This document shows positions 33,168 through 41,304 of a stretch of 64,000 nt of DNA, one piece after another. A program made the position numbers and the translations under genes. The stretch is taken from contig DASVHD010000029.1 of assembly GCA_036382775.1 (NCBI GenBank), positions 62,001 through 126,000 on the forward strand. The letters run 5' to 3'. This DNA is from a bacterium (GTDB lineage: Bacteria; Hydrothermota; Tepidihabitantia; SM23-42; JAOAFX01). Below the pieces are notes generated by a model, which was given only the letters and a program-made list of their open reading frames with translations, searched no databases and was not told the origin of the DNA. The first letter of the stretch is position 1; the number at the start of each line of letters is the position of its first letter.

Positions 33168-33249
33168 TGCCGGAGGGGGGATTTGAACCCCCATGCCCGA
33201 AGGCCTACGCCCCTCAAACGTATGTGTCTGCCAATTCCACCACCCCGGC
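33168..33249 (-). tRNA. tRNA-Leu (anticodon GAG)
   Basis: 82 nt on the minus strand: acceptor GCCGGGG/CTCCGGC (one G-U), D-arm GGTGGAATTGGCAGACAC, anticodon stem TACGT/GCGTA around TTGAGGG (anticodon GAG), long variable arm, T-loop GGTTCAAATCC, discriminator A. CCA is not encoded. Confidence 0.94.
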
Positions 33250-33309
33250 TTTGGTCTCTATTTATTATTTTATTATTACAGCTATTAACTTATATCACTT
33301 TATCACGCA

Positions 33310-33337
33310 ATAATACCACAAAAATTAGAAATGTCAA
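33310..33337 (-). promoter_or_regulatory. Promoter of tRNA-Leu
   Basis: On the minus strand, TTGACA (33337-33332), a 16-nt spacer and TATTAT (33315-33310), about 60 nt before the tRNA. Confidence 0.8.
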
Positions 33338-33371
33338 TATCACAGACGAATAAGGAGTTCTTTAACTCACA

Positions 33372-33399
33372 TTGACATGGAACAAAAAATATATAAAAT
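33372..33399 (+). promoter_or_regulatory. Promoter of the truncated 33406 gene
   Basis: TTGACA (33372-33377), a 16-nt spacer and TAAAAT (33394-33399). The ATG is 6 nt downstream, predicting a leaderless mRNA. Confidence 0.75.
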
Positions 33400-33405
33400 C
33401 GTTCC

Positions 33406-33597
33406 ATGGATAGAACAATTAAAACAATTCTGTTGGAATGGCAGAAGAGGAAGTTGCCGGCGATAATCAGCCGAGATAAAAGAGATAAAAGGCAGCTGCC
33501 ATTGTTTGTAAACTTTCAGACCTTATTTCTTCCGATATTTCAATACTTATTTTTCAATGAATGTGAAATTAAAATTGTTGTAAACTTTTGTTTTTAA
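33406..33597 (+). pseudogene. Truncated N-terminus of an AAA-type ATPase (DUF4143-like)
   Basis: A frame of 63 residues. The first 24 (DRTIKTILLEWQKRKLP then AIISRDK) resemble the N-terminal helix of the archaeal/bacterial ATPases with a C-terminal DUF4143 domain, which continue into a Walker A motif. Here the sequence instead becomes hydrophobic and AT-rich (LFLPIFQYLFF) and stops. I read it as a remnant left after deletion or insertion. The intact promoter suggests recent decay. It is less likely to be a functional small protein. Confidence 0.5.
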
Positions 33598-33689
33598 GAA
33601 TTATAGCCATCGAAAAACCGATCGTTTTAAAAAAGACAACAAAGGTATTATGAAGTCGGTCCTCGAAATTCGATATTTCCTCTGAATCA

Positions 33690-33721
33690 ATTGACTTCGC
33701 TTAAAAACCTCATATAATATG
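33690..33721 (+). repeat. 32-bp promoter repeat, first copy
   Basis: This 32-bp stretch is identical to 35240-35271. It contains a complete promoter: TTGACT (33691-33696), a 16-nt spacer and TATAAT (33713-33718). Confidence 0.9.
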
Positions 33722-33739
33722 ACATTGAGGAAAAGTAAT

Positions 33740-33802
33740 ATGAAGACATTAGGTAAATACTGCCATTACCAATTCTCGCTGAATACTAACATATTATTAT
33801 GA
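33740..33802 (+). CDS. Possible 20-residue leader peptide
   Basis: ATG at 33740 is preceded by GAGG (8 nt) and opens a frame of 20 codons (MKTLGKYCHYQFSLNTNILL). Its TGA overlaps the ATG of the next gene at 33799 (ATGA). This position gives translational coupling, so the peptide may control the downstream gene. It has no known homologue that I recognise. Confidence 0.45.
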   Translation: MKTLGKYCHYQFSLNTNILL

Positions 33803-34446
33803 AGTTACGTAATAAGATTTGTATCGGCATTACAGTCTCAGCGACTGCGGTAGTTGTTGCCATCGCGATGTACGCGTGGCATACATCCATAGTGAAGAAA
33901 CTTGAATACGATCAACGTTTGTCCGATAAAAATCTTAAATCAAAAGAGATGCTTATCGGCAACCTGAAAGCCCGCGTTACAGCACTCGAGAATGAAATTT
34001 CAGGGACGCCAGAGGCGTTACCAGGTGATCTATTGAAAATTTATTCATACAATGCTCAGGTTAATGTGGGAACAGTCCAGTTTTGCATTTGGGTGCCGAA
34101 TGAGTATTCAGTGAACCAAAAGCTCAAACTGATTGTCGCATTTCTCATGAAATATAAATTCAACAAAGGAATGATCGAGTTAATGCGCATCGAACAGCGG
34201 GGAGACAAGAAAATTGCGATCGTTAATTTGCACGAAACGAAGGAATGCCCTTTTGCCTGGAAGGGACTATATTTTCAGGGTTCCTGTGGAGGCGGTGAGA
34301 CCACGTATATTCTAAAGAACACCTTCCTACAGCCTAATTACACCGGTGCTTGGATCCATGGTGTCGAATTTTGGTACGAAGGCGAAGCAATCAAGGAAGG
34401 TGATTGGGATCATATCTCTCTCCACGGAACGATGTATAGAAAGTGA
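33799..34446 (+). CDS. Membrane-anchored coiled-coil protein, unknown function
   Basis: A protein of 215 residues. Basic start, one membrane helix (CIGITVSATAVVVAIAMYAW), a coiled-coil stretch (about residues 32-70: KLEYDQRLSDKNLKSKEM and IGNLKARVTALENEIS), then a globular domain with LKLIVAFLMKYKFNKGMIEL and KIAIVNLHETKECPF. The domain resembles the GerMN fold loosely; this is uncertain. AT-rich codon use sets it apart from housekeeping genes in the window. Confidence 0.65.
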   Translation: MKLRNKICIGITVSATAVVVAIAMYAWHTSIVKKLEYDQRLSDKNLKSKEMLIGNLKARVTALENEISGTPEALPGDLLKIYSYNAQVNVGTVQFCIWVPNEYSVNQKLKLIVAFLMKYKFNKGMIELMRIEQRGDKKIAIVNLHETKECPFAWKGLYFQGSCGGGETTYILKNTFLQPNYTGAWIHGVEFWYEGEAIKEGDWDHISLHGTMYRK

Positions 34447-34540
34447 AAAAGGCAAGAGAGTTGATTTGGGATCAGTTCTTGAAACTGGGGAATATGGTGG
34501 ATAGGTCGGTTTTTGTTGCATGATAAGTAGTTAATATTAC

Positions 34541-35254
34541 ATGAAAAGAAAAAAAATACAGAAAATGATCCGGTACTATGACGAGCGAGCAGAAGAGTAC
34601 GATGAAGTTTATTTTGGTAATATCCCGCGCATGTATAAGGAGTCATACAACCGGGTCGCCGCCAAGATCGTCAGATTAAACAGAAAAGACGTCAAAAACC
34701 TAATCAAGATTGCCGGGAAATTCGGACAGGGGCATTTGATAGACATCGGATGTGGGACCGGTTTTTGGCTGCAGTATTATGCCGGAAATTGTAAACATAT
34801 AACACTAATAGACCGGTCAAAAAAGATGCTTCGCGTTTGCCGCCAACGGATCAATAAATTGGCCTTAAGAAAAAGATGCAAATTGACCGGCGGCGATTTT
34901 TTCAAATTCAAAATCGCCAAAGATTCTTACGATAGCGCGTTTATTGGATTTCTTGTGAGCCATCTGATCCCGGAAGATGAGGATATGTTTTTCGATAAAT
35001 TGAAGGGGATCTTAAAACCCAATGGCAAGGTTTTAATATTTGATTCGACCTGGAGTCCAATACGAAAAGGCATCAGGGCAAAAGAAGGTTATCACGAAAG
35101 GATCTTAAATGACGGACGTAAATTCAATATTTACAAACGGTATTTCACAAGATCCGATATAACCAGGATGTGCAAAAGACACGGATTGAAGCTGAATTCA
35201 CTGCATATGGGTAAAGTATTTTTTGCCGCTATTGTTTACATTGACTTCGCTTAA
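34541..35254 (+). CDS. SAM-dependent class I methyltransferase
   Basis: A protein of 237 residues. SAM-binding motif I is HLIDIGCGTGFWL; the acidic end of strand 2 is HITLIDRSKKML; motif II-like KLTGGDFFKFKIAKDSYDSAF; and LKPNGKVLIFDSTW follows. A methyltransf_25-type fold is complete. The substrate is unknown. Its last codons lie inside the 32-bp repeat that carries the promoter of the next gene. Confidence 0.85.
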   Translation: MKRKKIQKMIRYYDERAEEYDEVYFGNIPRMYKESYNRVAAKIVRLNRKDVKNLIKIAGKFGQGHLIDIGCGTGFWLQYYAGNCKHITLIDRSKKMLRVCRQRINKLALRKRCKLTGGDFFKFKIAKDSYDSAFIGFLVSHLIPEDEDMFFDKLKGILKPNGKVLIFDSTWSPIRKGIRAKEGYHERILNDGRKFNIYKRYFTRSDITRMCKRHGLKLNSLHMGKVFFAAIVYIDFA

Positions 35255-35271
35255 AAACCTCATATAATATG
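35240..35271 (+). repeat. 32-bp promoter repeat, second copy
   Basis: Identical to 33690-33721. It carries TTGACT (35241-35246) and TATAAT (35263-35268), and its first 15 bases encode the last codons and stop of the methyltransferase. Confidence 0.9.
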
Positions 35272-35288
35272 GCAGCGAGAAAACTGAA

Positions 35289-35813
35289 ATGAATTATTCT
35301 ACCGAATTGTTTTTCGATAAAAATTCGGAAGACAAAATCAAAGAATACATCGATATGATCCACAAAGAAGATATTAAAAATACTTTTTATGATCTTGGCG
35401 CACTGCCGCACATATCCCTGGCAGTATATAACGATGGCATAGATCACCTGGAATTAATCAAAAAACTGGAAATCTTTCAGTTAAATAAATTGAATATCAG
35501 TTTTAAAAACATCGGCTATTTTTGTTCTAAAGAGAACGCCATATTTTTAAGCCCCAAAATAGATCCCGAATTACTGGATCTGCATAAAAAATATCACAAA
35601 GAATTCAAGAAATTCATCAAAAGCGAGTGGAACTATTACCTGCCGGAAAATTGGGTGCCGCATTGCACGGTGGCGCTGGATCTGACCGATGATGATTTTA
35701 TTAAAGCGGTCAAAGTATTAAAGAATAATTTTGAACCATTGGATGTAACGATCGAGAGAATCGAGTTTATTAAATTTAGACCGATTGAGCGGTTGTTTTT
35801 AAAACAAATTTGA
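35289..35813 (+). CDS. 2H phosphoesterase / 2'-5' RNA ligase-like protein
   Basis: A protein of 174 residues with two HxS/T motifs of the 2H superfamily: LPHISLAVYN near residue 42 and VPHCTVALDL near residue 121. These His residues cut 2',3'-cyclic or 2'-5' linkages in RNA or nucleotides. The promoter of the second 32-bp repeat reads into it, with a leader of about 14 nt. The substrate is unknown. Confidence 0.82.
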   Translation: MNYSTELFFDKNSEDKIKEYIDMIHKEDIKNTFYDLGALPHISLAVYNDGIDHLELIKKLEIFQLNKLNISFKNIGYFCSKENAIFLSPKIDPELLDLHKKYHKEFKKFIKSEWNYYLPENWVPHCTVALDLTDDDFIKAVKVLKNNFEPLDVTIERIEFIKFRPIERLFLKQI

Positions 35814-35878
35814 TAATTTTAAACTAGTCACAAATTGTGTCGACAGCTTCATAATATATTAGCTCCCATGCTTGCCAC

Positions 35879-35906
35879 TTGCATTTAGGGCGATTTTTTC
35901 TATAAT
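35879..35906 (+). promoter_or_regulatory. Promoter of the 35920 gene
   Basis: TTGCAT (35879-35884), a 16-nt spacer and TATAAT (35901-35906). The ATG is 13 nt downstream. Confidence 0.65.
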
Positions 35907-35919
35907 CAATCCATAACCT

Positions 35920-36639
35920 ATGATCCTGCTCATCGAACCGAACGCACAGCTGCGTAAACGGCTTGCCGATATGGTCAGCCGGGAACGCATAATCGGCGTG
36001 TCCACCTACAATGAAACTCTGGAAATGCTGTGCAAGTTCAAAAATGACATAAATCTTATTATTGCTTATATCCGCATCCTCCAGGAAATCATGGAACATC
36101 AAGCCATCTACCGTTTGTGCGACCGTCTCTATATCAAGATGCCGCCTATACTCGCGCTATGCCGTAAGGGAGATAAAGCAATCCATAAAGAGCTGACAGA
36201 AAAAGACAAAGAACTGAAATGTTTGGACTATGACCCCGATGACACCATGTTTCCGGAAAGGTATGTTAAAGCCTTAAGGGAACTCTACCCGGATATCATT
36301 GCCGACGTAAAAACTGCCACTGACGTCTGGCTGCGCGGTGATGTTGAAATTCGGGTTGTCCCGAAGGAATGGCTGACAGAACATGGTTTCATTAAAACAG
36401 ATGGACATAAAGCTGACAAACAAACTATCTTTAATGTCGACGAAACCGACAAAATTTTGTGCTTGATTCGGCGTCTTTTATCAGTGACTGAAGAAAAAAA
36501 GGCTGAAGCTCCGGCTGAGCCTTCTGAAGGCATTGATCCCAAAAATGAACATGCAGTCTTGGCTAAAAAATACCAACTGCTGGTACAGCTGATCAGGGAA
36601 TTGGGGCGTACTTCAGGATTATTTAAAAACAAACCCTGA
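35920..36639 (+). CDS. Degenerate receiver-domain-like protein
   Basis: A protein of 239 residues. The N-terminal 120 residues (ILLIEPNAQLRKRLADMV to PPILALCRKGDKAIHKELTEK) follow the CheY pattern, but the phosphorylated Asp position reads LIIAYIRI, so it is probably not phosphorylated in the usual way. The C-terminal half is charged and partly helical (KKAEAPAEPSEGIDPKNEH), with no DNA-binding domain recognised. It precedes the DUF512 radical SAM gene by 9 nt and may begin that operon. Confidence 0.6.
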   Translation: MILLIEPNAQLRKRLADMVSRERIIGVSTYNETLEMLCKFKNDINLIIAYIRILQEIMEHQAIYRLCDRLYIKMPPILALCRKGDKAIHKELTEKDKELKCLDYDPDDTMFPERYVKALRELYPDIIADVKTATDVWLRGDVEIRVVPKEWLTEHGFIKTDGHKADKQTIFNVDETDKILCLIRRLLSVTEEKKAEAPAEPSEGIDPKNEHAVLAKKYQLLVQLIRELGRTSGLFKNKP

Positions 36640-36648
36640 GATCGACCC

Positions 36649-37950
36649 ATGACCATGGCCGCAATAGTCAGCAGTTCGCGCGACGAGAGGATCCCGGCCG
36701 GCTCGGGGCTGATCTCGATTAACAAACATCTGGTCGAGGATTTTCTTGATTTCAAATTTCACAATGACGTGGAGGCGGCACGTACGATCTCGATCGCGCT
36801 GGATGGCCGCAAAAAGAATATCGTGTTCAAGCCCGGCGAAAAGATCAAGATCGAAATAAAAGAACCACAATACCGCCGGTGTGAGAACGACTGCGCGTAC
36901 TGTTTTGTCAACGGCCTGCCTAAAGATCTGCGCAAGGAACTTTATTTCAAGGATGACGACTACCGCCTTTCATTCTTGCACGGCAATTTCCTGAGCCTGA
37001 CCAATGTCACGGACGATGACGTAAACCGGATCTCCAGACTGCGTCTGACCCCTCTTTACATTTCGGTCCAGGCAACTGATCCCGCACTTAGACAGAAGAT
37101 CTTCGCCAATAAAAAAGCCGGTCTGATCCTGGAACAGTTGCGCGCGCTCGCCCTCAATAACATTGAACTCCATACCCAGATCGTGATCGTGCCGGGCCTT
37201 AATGACCGGCAGATGGAAAAAACGATCGATGACCTGGCGCGTCTCTATCCCGCAGTGCGATCGATCGGCGTTGTACCGGTCGGGATTACCAAATTCAATA
37301 AACACTTAAAACCGGTCAGCAAAAAACAAGCCCAACAGATCGTGAAAAAATGCATGGCCATGCAGAACCGGTTCCGGGCTTATCATGGCAAAGGCATTGT
37401 TTATCTAGCTGATGAATTCTTTATCAAGGCCGGCTGGCGCATGCCGGATTCCGGATACTACGACGGATTTCCCCAGTATGAGAACGGTATCGGAATGATC
37501 AGACATTTTCAGGACGAAGTCAGCCAGCTCAAACCGAAGGCAGTAAAGAAATTACGGGGCAAATATCTTTTTCTCACCGGACATTTGGCGGCGCGGTCTC
37601 TGAAATGGTTTGGAGACCAACTTGAAAACGCCAGCCCGAAGATCAAGGTCACCGTTACACCTGTGAAGAACACGCTTTTTGGCCGATCAATAACGGTATC
37701 GGGTCTGATCGGCTCGCGAGACTATAGAAATGCTGTTTCAAAATACGGCCATGGTTATGATAAGATATTCCTGCCGCCAAACTGCGTGAACCAAAACGGC
37801 CTTTTCCTCGACGAATCCGTTCCCCATTCTTTCTCATATCCTCATAACCTCATAGCTTCCCATCCTCGATCCTTATCGCATCCCCTTTTCACCGGTAAGG
37901 TGAAAGTATCACCCTATCGCGTAGCCGAGTTGATAAAATGCCTGCAATAG
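36649..37950 (+). CDS. Radical SAM protein, DUF512 family
   Basis: A protein of 433 residues. The N-terminus resembles the PDZ-like domain of this family (AGSGLISINKHLVEDFLDF). Its radical SAM cysteines are in RRCENDCAYCF (CxxxCxxC), followed by NGLPKDLRKELYFKDDDYR. The C-terminal DUF512 part includes DEFFIKAGWRMPDSGYYDGF and a stretch resembling a bound-ligand domain. The reaction is unknown. It overlaps der by 13 nt; the DUF512-der gene pair is familiar in Firmicutes. Confidence 0.9.
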   Translation: MTMAAIVSSSRDERIPAGSGLISINKHLVEDFLDFKFHNDVEAARTISIALDGRKKNIVFKPGEKIKIEIKEPQYRRCENDCAYCFVNGLPKDLRKELYFKDDDYRLSFLHGNFLSLTNVTDDDVNRISRLRLTPLYISVQATDPALRQKIFANKKAGLILEQLRALALNNIELHTQIVIVPGLNDRQMEKTIDDLARLYPAVRSIGVVPVGITKFNKHLKPVSKKQAQQIVKKCMAMQNRFRAYHGKGIVYLADEFFIKAGWRMPDSGYYDGFPQYENGIGMIRHFQDEVSQLKPKAVKKLRGKYLFLTGHLAARSLKWFGDQLENASPKIKVTVTPVKNTLFGRSITVSGLIGSRDYRNAVSKYGHGYDKIFLPPNCVNQNGLFLDESVPHSFSYPHNLIASHPRSLSHPLFTGKVKVSPYRVAELIKCLQ

Positions 37951-39224
37951 CCATCGTCGGCCGCAAGAACGTCGGCAAGTCAACAATCTTTAACCGCCTT
38001 ATGGGTATGCGGTTGAGCATCGTGTACAAAGAACCCGGGGTCACGCGGGACCGGCTTTACGGTGAGATGATATGGTGCGGCCGGAACCTCGACATCATTG
38101 ATACCGGCGGCTTTTTCCCTGACGAAGAGCTTCCTCTGGCGCGGAAGATCTCGCGCCAGATCGAACTAGCCCTGCGCGAAGCCGACCTGATCTACTTCGT
38201 GGTCGACGCCAAATCAGGATTGACGCCGAGCGACGAGGACATCAGCAAAGAGCTGCGTAGGACCGGCAAGCCGGTGTTCCTCCTCATCAATAAGATCGAT
38301 AACCGGAAAGACGATAGTAAAGCGTTCGAATTCGGCAAGCTCGGGTACCGCGATATATTCCCGGTTTCCGGAGAAGGCGGTTTTGGGTTCGGCGAAGTCC
38401 TCGATGCCACGCTTAAAATACTGAAGGTAAAACTCGCGCCCGCAGGTTCGGCTGAACAGGTGATCAAGCTCTTGATCGTGGGCCGACCCAATGCGGGCAA
38501 ATCAACCCTGTTCAACGCGATATTACGCGAAGAACGCGCGATCGTCGATGAAAAACCCGGTACGACCAGGGACCTGATAAACGCGCGCTTCAAGCACTCA
38601 GACCGCGTTTTTGAAATAATCGACACCGCCGGGATCCGCCGCAGATCGCGGGTCAAGGAATCGATCGAGTTTTACTCTATGATGCGGGTGTTTCACTATA
38701 TCGAACAGGTCGACATCGTCATCCTCATCTTCGATATCAGCCAGGGCGTCGTGAAAGAAGACTGCCGGATCGTCAACCTGGCTTTATCAAAAGCAAAGGG
38801 TGTTGTCATCGTGCCCAACAAGATCGATCTCGTCCCTTCCAAGGACCGCCGGAAGATCCTCCCGTCGGTCCAGAAGTCCCTCGATTTCATTGACTTCGCG
38901 CCGGTTATTCCCATGTCGGCCAAAGACGGCAAAGATGTCGATACATTACTCAACCATATCATGCATGTTTACGCGGAGTTGAACAAAACTGCCGACCGTC
39001 AGGTGCTCGAAAGTATCGTACCCCAGATCAAGCCCCCGCCCGGCGGTGCGATCAATTCCATTGTCCAGGTCGGGAAAAAACCACCCGTATTCAACGTCAG
39101 CACGACGGTACCGGTGCGGGAGAGCTACCTTGAATACTTGCGCAATTTCATAAGAAAATATTTTGGTTTTACGGGGGTTCCGATCCTGATGCGAACAAAG
39201 ATCCGGAGGGGGAGCGCCGAGTGA
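37938..39224 (+). CDS. der: Ribosome-assembly GTPase Der (EngA)
   Basis: A protein of 428 residues with two G domains. G1 motifs are GRKNVGKST (near the N-terminus) and GRPNAGKST (second domain); G3 motifs are DTGGFF and DTAGIR; G4 motifs are NKID in both domains. The C-terminal KH-like domain (PPGGAINSIVQVGKKPPVF ... RESYLEYLRNFIRKYFGF) is complete. Der binds the 50S subunit late in assembly. The reading frame is full length and intact. Confidence 0.97.
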   Translation: MPAIAIVGRKNVGKSTIFNRLMGMRLSIVYKEPGVTRDRLYGEMIWCGRNLDIIDTGGFFPDEELPLARKISRQIELALREADLIYFVVDAKSGLTPSDEDISKELRRTGKPVFLLINKIDNRKDDSKAFEFGKLGYRDIFPVSGEGGFGFGEVLDATLKILKVKLAPAGSAEQVIKLLIVGRPNAGKSTLFNAILREERAIVDEKPGTTRDLINARFKHSDRVFEIIDTAGIRRRSRVKESIEFYSMMRVFHYIEQVDIVILIFDISQGVVKEDCRIVNLALSKAKGVVIVPNKIDLVPSKDRRKILPSVQKSLDFIDFAPVIPMSAKDGKDVDTLLNHIMHVYAELNKTADRQVLESIVPQIKPPPGGAINSIVQVGKKPPVFNVSTTVPVRESYLEYLRNFIRKYFGFTGVPILMRTKIRRGSAE

Positions 39225-39262
39225 ACTAGCGCTGCGACCGGAAGGAGGCCCATATTAATATC

Positions 39263-39853
39263 GTGATCATCTATCTTGTTTCCTTTGCCTTTGGTTTTGC
39301 CATCGGCATGATCCCTTTTTCTTATATCCTGGGCAGGATCAAAGGCGTCGACCTGAAAACGTCCGGAAGCGGCAATATCGGCGCGACCAACCTCGGCCGC
39401 AAACTGGGCATGCCTTTTTTCATCATGGGGTTCATCCTGGATGCGCTTAAGGGTCTCGCTCCAGTCTTGCTGGCCCGATCCCTCTCGTTCACCCCTGCTC
39501 TGGCTGGAGCCGGCGCCATTGCCGGGCATATTTTCAACCCGTTTTTCAGGTTCAAGGGCGGCAAGGGTGTTTCCACCACGGTTGGCGTGGCACTCGGCCT
39601 GACGCCTAAATCTTTCCTGCTGGCGATCGCGGTCTGGTTGATCATCTATCTGGCAACGTTCATCGTATCGCTGGCATCCCTGTGTCTTGCATTTATGCTG
39701 CCGGTAATTATAATAATATTAAAGGAAGCTGATACCATGGCGCGGATTCTAATGATCGTGATCTGTATTTTGATCATCGTCGCCCATAATAAGAATATCA
39801 AGCGCCTCATCAATGGCACCGAACCAAAGACCATTTTCTGGGGAAAAAAATGA
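39263..39853 (+). CDS. plsY: Acyl-phosphate glycerol-3-phosphate acyltransferase
   Basis: A protein of 196 residues with about five membrane helices. Motifs of PlsY are GSGNIGATNLGR, FKGGKGVSTTVG and AHNKNIKRLINGTE. It adds the first acyl chain in phospholipid synthesis. GTG 39263 is the conventional start, but the strong GGAGG at 39244-39248 lies 14 nt before it; an in-frame ATT at 39254 is 5 nt away and could be the true start. The gene overlaps gpsA by 4 nt. Confidence 0.95.
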   Translation: MIIYLVSFAFGFAIGMIPFSYILGRIKGVDLKTSGSGNIGATNLGRKLGMPFFIMGFILDALKGLAPVLLARSLSFTPALAGAGAIAGHIFNPFFRFKGGKGVSTTVGVALGLTPKSFLLAIAVWLIIYLATFIVSLASLCLAFMLPVIIIILKEADTMARILMIVICILIIVAHNKNIKRLINGTEPKTIFWGKK

Positions 39854-40848
39854 AGATCGGAATCCTTGGCTGCGGCAATTGGGGGTCGGTATTTGGCATA
39901 ATACAGGCCCGCAACGGGCATACAGTCAGGATCTGGGAGTTCGATAAACCGCGCGCCCAGCGCGTCAAAAAAACACGAGATAATCAGCCGTTCCTGCCGC
40001 AGTGCAAGCTACCTGATGAGATCGGGATCTACTGGGAGATCGAACCGGTACTGAAAAGCGCCGACCTGGTGGTCTTCGCTCTACCCTCCCAGGTCGTGCG
40101 AAAAGTGATAAGCGATATTCGCGCTTTGAGAACAAACCTTGGGTCCAGCCTGGTGCTCAGCCTGATCAAGGGGATCGACATCCAAACCCTGCAGCGGCCT
40201 TCGGAGATCATCTCGAAACTGCCGGTCCGCCGCGATCGCATGTTCGTCCTTTCAGGACCTTCGATCGCGAACGAGATCATTCGCGGCGAGCCGACCGCGG
40301 TCGTCCTGGTCGGCCGCAACGCGCGCCGTGCTCGGTCCCTGCAGGGACAACTGGCGACCAGATCGTTCCGGATCTATGAAGGCCGGGACCTGGTCGGCGT
40401 GGAGCTGGGCGGCGCTTTGAAGAACGTCCTGGCGCTCGCCTGCGGCATCAGCGACGGACTGGGCCTGGGCGCCAATACTAAAGGCGCCCTGATCAGCCGG
40501 GGGATCAAGGAGATCCAGAGACTGGGCGTGCGCATGGGAGCCCGGGCATTGACGTTCTTGGGATTGTCCGGGATCGGCGACCTGATAACGACCTCATTCA
40601 GCCGGGAATCCCGGAACCATGCCTACGGCACTCTTATCGGCCAGGGCCTATCGCGCGCGAAGATCGAACGGGACATGGTGATGGTCGCCGAAGGCGTGCC
40701 CACGGCCCGGGCAGTTCATAAACTTGCGGCCAGGCACGGGATCGAAATGCCGATCTGCGGCGTGGTCTATGATATTTTATACCGGAACAAGCCGCCGCCG
40801 CAAGGGATCAAGGAGCTGATGACACGACCCTTACGAAAGGAGGGTTAA
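39850..40848 (+). CDS. gpsA: NAD(P)-dependent glycerol-3-phosphate dehydrogenase
   Basis: A protein of 332 residues. Nucleotide-binding motif GILGCGNWGSVFG, the ALPSQVVR region, and the active-site Lys in ELGGALKNVLALACGISDGL are intact. It reduces dihydroxyacetone phosphate to supply glycerol-3-phosphate to PlsY, whose gene overlaps it by ATGA. The two genes form a phospholipid unit downstream of der. Confidence 0.96.
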   Translation: MKIGILGCGNWGSVFGIIQARNGHTVRIWEFDKPRAQRVKKTRDNQPFLPQCKLPDEIGIYWEIEPVLKSADLVVFALPSQVVRKVISDIRALRTNLGSSLVLSLIKGIDIQTLQRPSEIISKLPVRRDRMFVLSGPSIANEIIRGEPTAVVLVGRNARRARSLQGQLATRSFRIYEGRDLVGVELGGALKNVLALACGISDGLGLGANTKGALISRGIKEIQRLGVRMGARALTFLGLSGIGDLITTSFSRESRNHAYGTLIGQGLSRAKIERDMVMVAEGVPTARAVHKLAARHGIEMPICGVVYDILYRNKPPPQGIKELMTRPLRKEG

Positions 40849-41181
40849 ATGATCGAGAAGGAATTTTTTTCCATCAATGAAGTATCGGAGATGTTCAGTC
40901 TGAAACCATATATCCTGCGTTACTGGGAAAAGGAATTCGCGATGTTAAGACCCCGGAGAAACCGGGTCGGCCGGAGGTTCTATACTAAAAAAGACATTGA
41001 CATCGTCAAGACAATAAAGACCATCCTTTACGACCAGGGTTTCACGATCGCCGGCGCCAAAAAGAAGCTGGCCATGATCACCGAAGGTCCCGAGCAGCTC
41101 TCCCTGCCCCTGCACAACGCGGCCAAGATCCTCAAGGAGATCAAGGACGAGCTGTACGCGATCCGGGATCTTCTAGCCTAG
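40849..41181 (+). CDS. MerR-family transcription regulator
   Basis: A protein of 110 residues. A winged helix at the N-terminus (FFSINEVSEMFSLKPYILRY and WEKEF) and the basic wing RRNRVGRRFYTKKDID match MerR; the coiled C-terminus is short and has no ligand-binding cysteines. It begins directly after the gpsA stop, with AAAGGAGG in the end of gpsA. This short form is common at the end of lipid or DNA-maintenance operons; its target is unknown. Confidence 0.88.
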   Translation: MIEKEFFSINEVSEMFSLKPYILRYWEKEFAMLRPRRNRVGRRFYTKKDIDIVKTIKTILYDQGFTIAGAKKKLAMITEGPEQLSLPLHNAAKILKEIKDELYAIRDLLA

Positions 41182-41260
41182 GAGCAGCGCCATAAGGTAA
41201 ACTGCCGGCCCCGATAACGATCTAAATCATATTATTATCAGCTGTTCTCTGAACTTTATC

Positions 41261-41288
41261 TTGACTTTAGATATTACTTAAATATAAT
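41261..41288 (+). promoter_or_regulatory. Promoter of the DUF2723 gene
   Basis: TTGACT (41261-41266), a 16-nt spacer and TATAAT (41283-41288); GGAGG at 41296-41300 and ATG at 41305 follow. Confidence 0.85.
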
Positions 41289-41304
41289 CGTGATTGGAGG
41301 TTTA

